A stretch of DNA of 37,517 nucleotides from DASXYG01 sp036502625 (lineage in GTDB: Bacteria > Actinomycetota > Actinomycetes > Streptosporangiales > Streptosporangiaceae): the NCBI GenBank assembly GCA_036502625.1, contig DASXYG010000094.1:1-37517 (forward strand), given 5' to 3'. The translations under genes were made by a program, and so were the position numbers. Position 1 is the first letter of the stretch; every line of letters starts with the position of its first letter. Under the pieces are notes generated by a model. That model had not been told where the DNA came from and made no database searches. It worked only from the letters and a program-made list of their open reading frames with translations. Below, piece after piece: positions 14,476 to 22,805 of this stretch.

Positions 14476-17055
14476 TCACGCGGGGCGTACGGTCACCTCG
14501 GCGGTGTCGTGATCGAGGATGACGGCGTAGCGCGTGCCGTCAGCGCCCTCCCGTACGACGGCCTCGGTGTTCTCCGGCAGCCCGCCGACGGCCGGGGCCA
14601 CACCCGCCTCGGCGCACACGTACTCCATGAGCGTCCGCATGGTGGCGGGATCAGGCCGGGTGGCCAGGTAATACGCCACCCCCGCGCCATACCCGTGCCG
14701 CGTGAAAGCCGCCTCCCCTTCCGCCCCACCCGAGCCGAACACCACAAGCGGAACCGCCCCTTCAAGCCGCATCTCCTCCGACCACAGAGCCCCGTGCCCC
14801 CCTGCAAGCTCGAAGAGCGGGGGTGGAGAGGGGGGCACCCCCGCCGCGCCACCCCCGAAGGAAGCCACACCTGCCCCCTCGTTCCCGGAGGCAAGGGGCG
14901 GAGGCGGGGCGGGGGCGGCCCCCGCCGCGCCACCCCCGGACGAAGCCACGCCCGCCCCCTCGCCACCGGAGGCAAGGGGCTGGGGTGGGGCGGGGGTCGC
15001 CCCCGCCGCGCCACCCCCGAAGGAAGCCACACGTTCTCCCTCGTCCCCGGAGGCAAGGGGCTGGGAAGCCACGCGCGCCCCCTCGCCCCCGGAGGCAAGG
15101 GGCGGAGGCGGGGCGGGGGCGGCCCCCGCCGCGCCACCCCCGGACGATGCCACGCCTGCCCGCTCGCCGCCAGAGGCGGAGGGCGGAGGCGGGGCGGCGG
15201 CCCCCGCGTCACCTCCGGAGGCGGGGGGCGGGGTGGAAGCGACGCGCGCCCCCTGGCCCCCGGAGGCACGGGGCTGGGGTGGGGCGGGGACCGCCCCCGC
15301 CGCGCCACCCCCGAAGGAGGCCACGCGTTCTCCCTCGTTCCCGGAGGCAAGGGGCTGGGGAGCCACGCGCGCCCCCTCGCCCTCGGAGGCATGGGGCTGG
15401 GGCGGGGAGGAAGCGGCGCCTGCCCCCTCCCCGGAGGCGATGGGCGGAGGTGGGGCATGGGCGGCCCCCGCCGGGGCGGGGGGCTCCAGATCCACGGTCT
15501 CGCCCTTGGCTAGGGGCCAGAACTCTGTTGTGTGGAGGCCGAGGACGGGGGCCAGGGGGCCTGGGGGGCCGCCGGGGTGGATGCGGTCGTTCTTGTCGGC
15601 TACGGCGGTGAAGAAGGACGCTAGGAGGTGGCCGCCTGACTCGGTGAAGCGGGTCAGGTTGGCGGCGGCGCCCTCGTCGAGGAGGTAGAGGTTCGGGAGG
15701 ATGACCAGGGCGTACGGGGTGAGGTCGGCCTCCGGATGCACCACGTCGCAGGTGATGTTGGCGCGCCACAGGGGCGTGTAGTGGGATAGCGCCGCCTCCA
15801 TCTGGCGCAGCCGCGTGGACGGGTGGCTGGGCTGTTCCAGCGCCCACCAGCTCGGCCAGTCGAGCACCAGGGCGGCCCGTGCGCGGACGCGGGACCCGGC
15901 GAGCCCCGCGTGGTCGGCCAGCTCCCGGCCAAGCTCACGAACCTCGCTGAACGTACGGGAATCCGGACCCGCGTGCGGCACCATCGCCGAGTGGAACTTC
16001 TCGGCGCCGCCACGTGAGGCCCGCCACTGGAAGAACAGCACCGCGTCGGCGCCGTGCGCGACCGCCTGCCACGAGCCGAGCCGCATCCGTCCCGGCGCCT
16101 TCGGGCGGTTCACCTGCCGCCAGTTGACCGCGCTCGGCGCCTGCTCGATCAGCATCCACGGCGCGCCGCCCTTCAGCGAGCGCATCAGGTCGTACGCGAA
16201 CGCCGCGCCGATGTGCGCCTCGGGGTCGGCCGGGTCGGGATAGGAGTCGTAGGACACGACGTCCTCCTCGGCCGCCCAGGCGTGCATGTCCAGCGCCGGG
16301 TTGCCGAGCGGGAAGAAGTTCGTGGTCACCGGGACGTCCGGCGTGACGCGCCGGAGCACCGCGCGTTCGGCGAGGTAGCAGCCGAGCAGGGCGTCGGAGG
16401 AGAACCGCCGGTAGTCGATCCGCTGGGCCGGGTTGCCGAACGTGGGCGCGGTGCGCGGCGGCTCGATCTCCTCCCACGCGGAGTAGCGCTGCGACCAGAA
16501 CGCCGTGGACCACGCGTCGTTCAGGGCGTCGAGGCCGCCGTAGCGGTCGCGCAGCCACTCGCGGAACGCGACCGCGTCGACCGGCCCGTACGACTCGGCG
16601 ACGTGGCAGCCGTACTCGTTGCCGACGTGCCACATGGCCAGCGCGGGATGCGCGGCGTAGCGGGTGGCGAGCGCCTCCACGAAGCGCGTGGCGTACCGCC
16701 GGTAGACGGCGCTCGACGGCGTGTAGTGCTGCCGCGCGCCCGGGGCGAGCACGGTGCCGTCGGCGCGTACGGGCAGGGTCTCGGGGTGGGCGCGGGCCAT
16801 CCACGGGGGCGGCGACGCGGTCATGGTGGCCAGGCACACGGCGATGCCGTTCTCCGCCAGGAGGTCCATGACCTGGTCGAACCACCCCCATTCGTACGTC
16901 CCGGGTGTGCGCTCGATCTGCGCCCAGCCGAAGATGCCGAGCGTCACGAGGTTCACCCCGGCCTCGCGCATCAGCCTCATGTCCTCGGCCCACGTCTCCG
17001 GTGGCCACTGCTCCGGGTTGTAGTCGCCGCCGTACGCGAATCCGCTCGGAATCAA
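14476..17055 (-). CDS. GH42 beta-galactosidase with a large internal low-complexity insertion
   Basis: This is an 859-residue glycoside hydrolase family 42 enzyme (usual length about 640-690). The TIM barrel starts GFAYGGDYNPEQWPPETWAE. The acid/base glutamate lies in WHVGNEYG (about E147), and the nucleophile in MLIEQAPSAVNW (about E304). The trimerisation domain (ALVLDWPSWWALEQPSHPS) and the C-terminal strands follow. Residues about 524-746 are a Pro/Ala/Gly/Ser repeat inserted between PLAKGETVDLEP and LWSEEMRLEGA, which adjoin in normal members, so the fold could still form around a loop. The start is TTG at 17055, overlapping the permease stop as TTGA. It should hydrolyse beta-galactosides, or possibly alpha-L-arabinopyranosides, inside the cell, since no signal peptide is seen. 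It is the last gene of the sugar ABC operon. Confidence 0.92.
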   Translation of the reverse strand: MIPSGFAYGGDYNPEQWPPETWAEDMRLMREAGVNLVTLGIFGWAQIERTPGTYEWGWFDQVMDLLAENGIAVCLATMTASPPPWMARAHPETLPVRADGTVLAPGARQHYTPSSAVYRRYATRFVEALATRYAAHPALAMWHVGNEYGCHVAESYGPVDAVAFREWLRDRYGGLDALNDAWSTAFWSQRYSAWEEIEPPRTAPTFGNPAQRIDYRRFSSDALLGCYLAERAVLRRVTPDVPVTTNFFPLGNPALDMHAWAAEEDVVSYDSYPDPADPEAHIGAAFAYDLMRSLKGGAPWMLIEQAPSAVNWRQVNRPKAPGRMRLGSWQAVAHGADAVLFFQWRASRGGAEKFHSAMVPHAGPDSRTFSEVRELGRELADHAGLAGSRVRARAALVLDWPSWWALEQPSHPSTRLRQMEAALSHYTPLWRANITCDVVHPEADLTPYALVILPNLYLLDEGAAANLTRFTESGGHLLASFFTAVADKNDRIHPGGPPGPLAPVLGLHTTEFWPLAKGETVDLEPPAPAGAAHAPPPPIASGEGAGAASSPPQPHASEGEGARVAPQPLASGNEGERVASFGGGAAGAVPAPPQPRASGGQGARVASTPPPASGGDAGAAAPPPPSASGGERAGVASSGGGAAGAAPAPPPPLASGGEGARVASQPLASGDEGERVASFGGGAAGATPAPPQPLASGGEGAGVASSGGGAAGAAPAPPPPLASGNEGAGVASFGGGAAGVPPSPPPLFELAGGHGALWSEEMRLEGAVPLVVFGSGGAEGEAAFTRHGYGAGVAYYLATRPDPATMRTLMEYVCAEAGVAPAVGGLPENTEAVVREGADGTRYAVILDHDTAEVTVRPA
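14815..15485. repeat. In-frame minisatellite inside the GH42 gene
   Basis: About 670 bp of imperfect tandem units, basic period near 81 bp (27 codons), with shorter and longer variants. Each unit holds GCGCCACCCCCG, then GAAGCCAC, a CCCCCTCG block, CGGAGGCAAGGGGC and a GGGGCGGGGG run. All length variants appear to preserve the GH42 frame, and the other frames are open as well, as expected for GC-rich repeats lacking stop codons. The encoded peptide repeats PLASGGEGARVAS and GGGAAGA. It lies between conserved parts of the enzyme, so it is an insertion and not a terminal extension. Confidence 0.9.
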
Positions 17056-17921
17056 GCCTTGACACTCCCCGCCGTGAGCCCGGTACGCCAGAACCGTTGC
17101 AGGACCACGATCGCGATCGCCAGCGGGATCACCGACACCAGCGCGCCGCCCACCGTGAGCTGCGTCTGTACGGGTACCCGGTCGTTGACCGACAGCCACG
17201 ACATCAGGCCGAGCGGCAGCGGATACAGCCTCGGGTCCGAGAGCATCACCAGCGGCAGGAAGTAGTTGTTCCAGATGCCGATGAGCTGGAACAGGAACAC
17301 CGTGACCAGCGCCGGCGACATGATGCGCAGCACGACCGTGAAGAAGATCCGCAGCTCGCCCGCGCCGTCGACGCGCGCCGCCTCCAGGAGGTCGTTCGGC
17401 ACGGCGGCCTCGCAGTAGATGCGGCTGAGGTAGACGCCGAACGGGCTCACCACGCTCGGCAGCAGCACCGACCAGTACGTGTCGGCCAGGCCGACGGACG
17501 CGAACATCAGGTAGAGCGGCAGCGCCAGCACGGTCATCGGCACCAGCACGCCGCCGAGCACGATGTTGAAGGCCGCCTCGCGCCCGCGGAAGTCGAACTT
17601 CGCCATGGCGTATCCGGCGGCCGCGGACAGCAGCGTCGCGACCAGCGCGCCCACGCCGGAGTAGAGGATCGTGTTGCCGATCCACCTGAGGTAGATGTGG
17701 TCGTCGTACGCGAACAGCTTGGTCAGGTTGGACCAGACGTGCGGCTGCTTGGCGAACCACAGCGGCGAGGTGCCGAGCAGCTCGTCCGTGGTCTTCGTGG
17801 CCGCGACGATCAGCCAGTACACCGGCACCAGGAAGTAGACGGCCACCACCGCGAGGATCGCGGTGACCAGGATGCGCCAGCCGAGGCTCGTCCGCGCCGG
17901 GCCCTCCGTACGCGCGGTCAC
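17052..17921 (-). CDS. Sugar ABC transporter permease (MalG type)
   Basis: This 289-residue inner-membrane permease has six hydrophobic segments. The EAA loop is seen as LEAARVDGAGELRIFFTVVLRIMSPALV, where the ATPase docks. The N-terminus VYFLVPVYWLIVAATKTTDEL is characteristic of the MalG/CUT1 branch. It works with the next permease and the binding protein to import an oligosaccharide. No CUT1 ATPase gene is in the window, so it probably uses a shared MsiK-type ATPase as many actinomycetes do (inference). The GTG start at 17921 overlaps the upstream permease stop as GTGA, and its own stop overlaps the GH42 start. Confidence 0.9.
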   Translation of the reverse strand: MTARTEGPARTSLGWRILVTAILAVVAVYFLVPVYWLIVAATKTTDELLGTSPLWFAKQPHVWSNLTKLFAYDDHIYLRWIGNTILYSGVGALVATLLSAAAGYAMAKFDFRGREAAFNIVLGGVLVPMTVLALPLYLMFASVGLADTYWSVLLPSVVSPFGVYLSRIYCEAAVPNDLLEAARVDGAGELRIFFTVVLRIMSPALVTVFLFQLIGIWNNYFLPLVMLSDPRLYPLPLGLMSWLSVNDRVPVQTQLTVGGALVSVIPLAIAIVVLQRFWRTGLTAGSVKA

Positions 17922-18829
17922 CGCGCACCCCCCGCGCGCCCGCCGCGGCCGACCAGCCGCAGGAAGCCGAACGACAGGACGAACGCGGCCAGCGCGAGCA
18001 GCACCGCCTCGGCGGCGGCGAGGCCGTAGTTGTTGTACGTGAACGCCTGGTTGTACGCCGAGACGTTCGGGGTGTAGTCGTTCGTGATCGCCGGGGCGCC
18101 GCGTTTGAGGACCATCGGCTCGGCGAAGAGCTGGAGCGTGCCGATGATGGTGAACACCGTGGTCAGCACGACCGCCGGGCGGATCAGCGGCAGCTTGATG
18201 CGCCAGATCATCTGCCAGGCGTTCGCGCCGTCGACCCGGGCCGCGTCGTACAGGTCGCCGGGCACGGACTGCAGTTGCGCCACGATGACGAGCATGTTGT
18301 ATCCGGCGAACTCCCAGATCACGATGTTCGCGATCGCCCACAGCACGCCGGTGCCGCCCAGCGGGTCGACGTCGATGCCGAGCTTGCCGAGCACCTCCAG
18401 GATCGGGCTCAGCCCGGGGAGGTAGAGGAAGCTCCACAGGATGGACGCGATCACGCCGGGGATGCCGTACGGCAGGAAGTAGACCGCGCGGAAGAACCGC
18501 GGCCACCGGGCGGACGCGGCGTCCAGCATGAGCGCGAGCGCCGTCGCCGCGACGATCATCACCGGCACCACGACCACGCCGAAGATCAGGATGCGCAGCA
18601 GGCTCGCCGCGAAGCCCGTCTGCGTGAGCGCGGCCGCGTAGTTGCTCAGCCCGGCGAAGACCGTACGGCTGCCGCCCAGGCCGAGCGGGCCCGTACGCCG
18701 CACGCCGGTGAAGCTCTGCCACAGCGCGTAGACGATCGGGACGACGAAGAACAGCGCGAACAGCACCGCGAACGGGCCGAGGAACAGCAGCGGGGCGCGC
18801 CGCGGCGCGCTCGGCGTTGGCTGGCTCAT
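17918..18829 (-). CDS. Sugar ABC transporter permease (MalF type)
   Basis: This 303-residue permease has six membrane segments. The EAA motif is LYDAARVDGANAWQMIWRIKLPLIRP. The N-terminal LLFLGPFAVLFALFFVVPIVYALWQSF segment is typical of CUT1 MalF-like partners. It forms the heterodimeric channel with the gene at 17052. It starts at ATG 18829, 11 bp after the binding protein stop. The substrate is set by the binding protein and probably a galactoside, judged from the beta-galactosidase in the same operon. Confidence 0.9.
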   Translation of the reverse strand: MSQPTPSAPRRAPLLFLGPFAVLFALFFVVPIVYALWQSFTGVRRTGPLGLGGSRTVFAGLSNYAAALTQTGFAASLLRILIFGVVVVPVMIVAATALALMLDAASARWPRFFRAVYFLPYGIPGVIASILWSFLYLPGLSPILEVLGKLGIDVDPLGGTGVLWAIANIVIWEFAGYNMLVIVAQLQSVPGDLYDAARVDGANAWQMIWRIKLPLIRPAVVLTTVFTIIGTLQLFAEPMVLKRGAPAITNDYTPNVSAYNQAFTYNNYGLAAAEAVLLALAAFVLSFGFLRLVGRGGRAGGAR

Positions 18830-18840
18830 GTACGGGCTCC

Positions 18841-20148
18841 CTACCGTTCGGGCGGCGCGACGACCTGGAGGCCCTTGCGGCGCATGTCACGCACGGTCGT
18901 GGTCTGCGCGGTGCGCACGGCGCCGAGGAACGTGCCGTGCGGCGAGGTGATCGCGTTGGTGAAGCCGGTGTTCAGCGTGTCGATCAGCGACATCGTGGTG
19001 GGGATCCAGCGCCACCCGGTGTCGATGTGCTTGTCGGCGTCGGCGAACACGTCGTTGTAGCGCTGGCCGCCGAAGAACGGGTCGGGGTGGTCCAGCGCGG
19101 AGCCCTTCAGCGCGCCGGCGGCGGCCGGCCAGCCGTAGCCGCCCGCGATGAGGTCGTTGATGCTGCCCCGGTCGGTGTTCAGCCAGACGGCGAACTGCAT
19201 GGCCTCGTCGGGATGTGTTGTGCCGCGCAGGACGGCGCTGGACGACCCGCCCCAGTTGGACGACGCCTCGTGCTTGGGGTCCCACTGCGGCATGGGCGCG
19301 ACCCGCCACTTGCCGGCCGTGTTGGGCGCGTTGCCCTTGAGCAGCGCGTCGCCCCACTGCGGGCCCACCCAGGCGAGGATCTTGCCGTCGTGCACCGCCT
19401 TGTACCAGCCGGTCTGGACGTCCGGCATGGTGTCGACGAGGCCCTTGCGGCGCAGGCCGTCCCAGTACGACGCGACCTTCTGGGTGGCCGGGTCGTCGAT
19501 GTCGACCGACCACTTGTCGGCGGCGCCGAACCAGTGCGCGCCCGCCTGCCAGGCCAGCGAGATGAACCACTGCGAGTTCGCGGGCGGGAACGTGCCGATG
19601 CTGGCCGTGGGGTCCTTCTGCTTGATGACGGCCGCGGCCTTGGCGTAGTCGGCCCAGGTGGCGGGCGGTTTGAGGCCGTACTTCGCGAACAGGTCGGCGC
19701 GGTAGTACAGCGCCATGGGCCCGGACGCCTGCGGCACCGCGTAGACGCCGCCGTTGAACACGCCCTGGTTCCACTGCCACGGCACGAAGCGGTTCTGGTA
19801 CTGCCGTACGCCGTGCTTCGAGAGGTCGACGAGGCCGCCTTCGAGCACGAACGCCGGGATCGCCCAGTACTCGACCTGCGCGACGTCGGGGCCGGAACCG
19901 GCCTTCACGGCGGAGAACATCTTGGCGTAGCCGCCGTCGGCGCCCGCGGTGATCTGGTCGAGGTGGACCTGGACGCCCGGGTGGGTGCGGTTCCACAGCG
20001 CCACGGACTTGTCGATGCCGGGCACCCAGGACCAGAACGTCAGCTCGATCGGGCCTTTGCGGCCACCGCCGCCCGCGCAGCCGCTGAGGACCAGCGCTAA
20101 GGCCACCACCGCGGCGGCGATGCGGTGTGCGCCAAGGATTCGTGCCAT
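18841..20148 (-). CDS. Sugar-binding lipoprotein of the CUT1 ABC transporter
   Basis: This 435-residue extracellular solute-binding protein (family 1) has a lipoprotein signal ALVLSGCAGGGG with the lipobox cysteine near residue 23. It continues with IELTFWSWVPGIDKSVALWN and a SGPDVAQVEYWAIPAFV segment typical of carbohydrate binders. Aromatic residues are numerous (WFISLAWQAGAHWFG), as expected for stacking on sugar rings. It is the first gene of the leftward operon with two permeases and GH42. The ATG at 20148 is preceded by GGGGAG at good distance. A frame upstream to 20205 is rejected because it lies ahead of the signal peptide. The likely ligand is a beta-galactoside or galacto-oligosaccharide, by context only. 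Confidence 0.9.
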   Translation of the reverse strand: MARILGAHRIAAAVVALALVLSGCAGGGGRKGPIELTFWSWVPGIDKSVALWNRTHPGVQVHLDQITAGADGGYAKMFSAVKAGSGPDVAQVEYWAIPAFVLEGGLVDLSKHGVRQYQNRFVPWQWNQGVFNGGVYAVPQASGPMALYYRADLFAKYGLKPPATWADYAKAAAVIKQKDPTASIGTFPPANSQWFISLAWQAGAHWFGAADKWSVDIDDPATQKVASYWDGLRRKGLVDTMPDVQTGWYKAVHDGKILAWVGPQWGDALLKGNAPNTAGKWRVAPMPQWDPKHEASSNWGGSSSAVLRGTTHPDEAMQFAVWLNTDRGSINDLIAGGYGWPAAAGALKGSALDHPDPFFGGQRYNDVFADADKHIDTGWRWIPTTMSLIDTLNTGFTNAITSPHGTFLGAVRTAQTTTVRDMRRKGLQVVAPPER

Positions 20149-20216
20149 ACCGCTGTCTCCCCGATTCCACGGTGCGGGTGGTGACTGGGGCCACACAAGT
20201 AACAAAATGTCACCGC

Positions 20217-20245
20217 AGTATCACTCCCGCCCGATGGGGCGTCAA
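20217..20245 (-). promoter_or_regulatory. Sigma-70-type promoter of the galactoside operon
   Basis: On the minus strand, TTGACG (20245-20240) and GATACT (20222-20217) are separated by exactly 17 bp and point to the binding protein gene about 70 bp downstream. Both boxes fit the actinobacterial housekeeping consensus (TTGACr, nAnnnT). This is the best promoter seen in the window. Confidence 0.75.
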
Positions 20246-20260
20246 CGGTATTTCCCATCG
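20232..20260. promoter_or_regulatory. Inverted repeat overlapping the promoter -35 box
   Basis: CGATGGG (20232-20238) and CCCATCG (20254-20260) form a perfect 7-bp inverted repeat with a 15-bp spacer that contains the TTGACG -35 box. A second, interleaved pair, GTCAA (20241) and TTGAC (20263), is also present. It is a good candidate for a regulator site that controls the operon and perhaps also the divergent SDR gene. Confidence 0.5.
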
Positions 20261-20323
20261 TTTTGACTTCCGCCGTGGAGGTCCGGTCAAGGAGGCTGTG
20301 AAGATCGCGACGAGGGAGGCGGA

Positions 20324-21073
20324 ATGACCCAGGCAGGGCGGTTCACGGGGAGCACCATCGTGGTGACCGGCGCGGCGCACGGCATCGGCGCGGCGACGGC
20401 GCACCGGTTCGCCGCGGACGGCGCGAGCGTGGTGCTGCTCGACATCGACGACGCCGTACGCGAGGTGGCCGCCGCGATCGCGCGCGACGGCGGCCGCGCG
20501 GTCGCGGTGACCGGCAGCGTGGCCGAGGAGGAGGCGTGGGCGCGCGCGGTCGCGGCCGCGGACGGCCCGGTCGGCGTGCTGGTCGCCAACGCGTACGCCA
20601 AGGAGGTCACCGCCGCGCACACCATGACGCGCGCGTCGTGGGAGCGGCAGCTCACGGTGAACCTGACCGGCACGTTCCTCGGCGTCCAGGCCTGCCTGCC
20701 GGGCCTGCGGGAGACGCGCGGCTCGATCGTGGTCACGTCGTCGGTGCACGCCCTGGTGGGCCTGCCCGGCCATCCCGCGTACGCCGCGACGAAGGGCGGG
20801 CTGACCGCGCTGACCCGGCAGCTCGCCGTGGAGTACGGCCCTGACGTACGGGTGAACTGCGTGCTGCCCGGCCCGATCATGACCGCGGCCTGGGACGGCG
20901 TCTCCGAGGAGGACCGCGCCCGCAGCGTCGAGCAGACCGTGGCCGGGCGTTTCGGCCGCCCGGAGGAGGTCGCCGCGGTCATCGCGTTCCTGGCCTCCGC
21001 CGACGCCGCGTACGTGACGGGCGTCAGCCTCCCGGTCGACGGCGGCTGGACGGTCTACAAGACCTCGAGCTGA
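20324..21073 (+). CDS. Short-chain dehydrogenase/reductase
   Basis: This 249-residue classical SDR has the cofactor motif TGAAHGIG at the N-terminus and an acidic residue after strand 2 (LLDIDDA), which favours NAD. The catalytic serine lies in VVTSSVHA and the Tyr/Lys pair in YAATK. The usual NNAG motif is changed to VANAYAK. The C-terminus has the PEEVAAVIAFLASADAAYVTG and DGGWT blocks. A sugar or polyol dehydrogenase role, such as galactose, fucose or arabinose 1-dehydrogenase, is suggested by its place between two sugar transport operons but not proved. The ATG at 20324 has GGGAGGCGGA directly upstream. It is convergent with the FadR-type gene, 11 bp apart. Confidence 0.85.
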   Translation: MTQAGRFTGSTIVVTGAAHGIGAATAHRFAADGASVVLLDIDDAVREVAAAIARDGGRAVAVTGSVAEEEAWARAVAAADGPVGVLVANAYAKEVTAAHTMTRASWERQLTVNLTGTFLGVQACLPGLRETRGSIVVTSSVHALVGLPGHPAYAATKGGLTALTRQLAVEYGPDVRVNCVLPGPIMTAAWDGVSEEDRARSVEQTVAGRFGRPEEVAAVIAFLASADAAYVTGVSLPVDGGWTVYKTSS

Positions 21074-21084
21074 CCCGGATCCGG

Positions 21085-21780
21085 TCAGGGCGGTGAGGTG
21101 GTCACGGCGTGCGTGACCTCGGCCAGTACGGCGCGCATGGCCTCGGCCGCGAGGTCCGGCACGCCCTTGGCCACCGCGTCCACGAGGTCGCCGTGGCGGG
21201 CCACCGCCTCCGGGTTGATGTGCTCGGGGCGGCGCAGCATCTCCTCCCGCGCCCACACGACCTCGGCGACCACCCCGGCGAGCTGCGCGATCATCGGGTT
21301 GTCCACGGCGGCGAGCAGCGCCGTGTGCAGGGCGATGTCGGCCGCGGAGAACGCCGAGAGGTCGCGGGCGTCCAGCGCGTCCCGCATCCCGCCCCACGCC
21401 GTACGCAGCGCGGCGACGTCGTCGGGTCCCGCGCGCTCCGCGGCCAGCCGCGCGGCCATCGGCTCGACCCCGGCGCGCAGCTCGAGGAGCTCCCGCATCT
21501 GGTCGGCGCGCTGCGGACTGTGCAGCCGCCAGTCGATGACCTGCGGGTCGAACAGGTTCCAGTCGGTACGCGGCCGTACGCGCGTGCCGACGTTCGGCCG
21601 CGCGGACACCAGCCCCTTGGCCTCCAGCACCCGCAGCGTCTCCCGTACGACCGTGCGGGAGACGCCGAACTCGGCGCCGATGTCGTCCGGGCTGAGCGTC
21701 AGCCCTGGATCGGCGATGACCCGCCTGCCCAGGGCGTCGACCAGCCGGGCGTGCAGGCTCCAGCGGTGCCGGTCGTCCAT
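21085..21780 (-). CDS. FadR/GntR-family transcriptional regulator
   Basis: This 231-residue regulator has an N-terminal winged helix-turn-helix, LSPDDIGAEFGVSRTVVRETLRVLEAKGLV. The all-helical FCD effector domain follows, with ELLELRAGVEPMAARLAAERA, ALHTALLAAVDNPMI and a metal-binding-type HGDLVDAV histidine. The FadR branch responds to organic acids or sugars. The ATG at 21780 overlaps the permease stop as TGATG, so the gene is the last one of the AraF-like ABC operon. It probably autoregulates that operon through the site near 25396. Confidence 0.88.
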   Translation of the reverse strand: MDDRHRWSLHARLVDALGRRVIADPGLTLSPDDIGAEFGVSRTVVRETLRVLEAKGLVSARPNVGTRVRPRTDWNLFDPQVIDWRLHSPQRADQMRELLELRAGVEPMAARLAAERAGPDDVAALRTAWGGMRDALDARDLSAFSAADIALHTALLAAVDNPMIAQLAGVVAEVVWAREEMLRRPEHINPEAVARHGDLVDAVAKGVPDLAAEAMRAVLAEVTHAVTTSPP

Positions 21781-22805
21781 CACGCGGGCAGCCCGACGCG
21801 CCGCTCGCCGCTGCGGAGCTGCTGGATGATCACGGCGACGACGAGCAGCGTGCCCTTCGCGACGTTCTGCCAGAACGGGTTGATGCCGAGCAGCGTCATG
21901 CCGTTCGTCAGCACGCCGAGGAGGATCACCGCGAGCACCGTGCCGACCACGCTGCCCTTGCCGCCCTTCATCACGCAGCCGCCGAGCGCCGCGCCGGTCA
22001 CCGCTTCCAGCTCGGTGCCCTCGCTGCCCGACACCGGCTGCCCCGAGCCTGTACGCGCGGTGATCAGCAGCCCGGCCAGCGCCGCGACGAGGCCGCTGCA
22101 CGCGTAGACGGCCAGGATGTACTTGTTGATGTTGATGCCGGCCAGCCGCGCGGCCGTCTCGTTGCCGCCGATGGCGTAGATGTTGCGGCCGATGTCGGAG
22201 TAGCGCAGCACGATGTGGATGACCACGGCGACGGCCGCGAACACCCAGATCAGCGTGGGGATGCCGAGGATGGCGCCGCGCGCGATGAAGATGAACACCG
22301 AGTTGGTGCCGGTGTAGCCCTGGGCGCGGCCGTCGGAGATGAGCTGCGCGAGGCCCTTGAACGCGGCCAGCGTCGCGAGCGTCGCGACCACCGGGTTGAC
22401 CCGGCCGAACACGATGACGCAGCCGTTGAGCAGCCCGCAGGCCAGGCCGATGAGCAGCGCCCCGACGATGCCGAACATGGCGTTCGCGTCCAGCGCCGTG
22501 AAGATCATCGCGGACGCGACGGACGACAGCCCGGCCAGCGACCCCACCGAGATGTCGAGCCCGCCGAGGATGATCACGACGGTCTCGACCAGCGACAGCA
22601 GCCCGGTGACCGCGACGGCCGTACCGATCGTCTCGATGTTCGCGGCCAGGAAGAACCCGGACTGCTGGGAGCCGATGATCGCGACGAGGATGCCGAGCGC
22701 GATCAGCAGGCTGAGGTTCTGCACGCCGACGGCGTCGAGGACGCGGCGCCACGGCGCCGCCGCGTCCTCGGTGCCTGCGGCGACGCTGTCCGTGGTCTGA
22801 CTCAC
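21780..22805 (-). CDS. Sugar ABC transporter permease (RbsC/AraH type)
   Basis: This 341-residue membrane protein of the CUT2 branch has about 8-10 hydrophobic segments. The conserved pieces include LDISVGSLAGLSS, GRVNPVVATLAT and AVTGAALGGCVMKGGKGSVVGTV. It pairs with the RbsA-type ATPase encoded just upstream, whose stop overlaps this start (22802-22805). It carries a monosaccharide released by the AraF-like binding protein. Confidence 0.9.
   Translation of the reverse strand: MSQTTDSVAAGTEDAAAPWRRVLDAVGVQNLSLLIALGILVAIIGSQQSGFFLAANIETIGTAVAVTGLLSLVETVVIILGGLDISVGSLAGLSSVASAMIFTALDANAMFGIVGALLIGLACGLLNGCVIVFGRVNPVVATLATLAAFKGLAQLISDGRAQGYTGTNSVFIFIARGAILGIPTLIWVFAAVAVVIHIVLRYSDIGRNIYAIGGNETAARLAGININKYILAVYACSGLVAALAGLLITARTGSGQPVSGSEGTELEAVTGAALGGCVMKGGKGSVVGTVLAVILLGVLTNGMTLLGINPFWQNVAKGTLLVVAVIIQQLRSGERRVGLPA

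Noticed and set aside
14702..15688. Rightward Pro/Glu-rich frame with EATPAPSPPEARG repeats
   Set aside because: It is the antisense reading of the minisatellite inside GH42. The repeat is open in several frames, and the flanking conserved GH42 sequence shows which frame is real.
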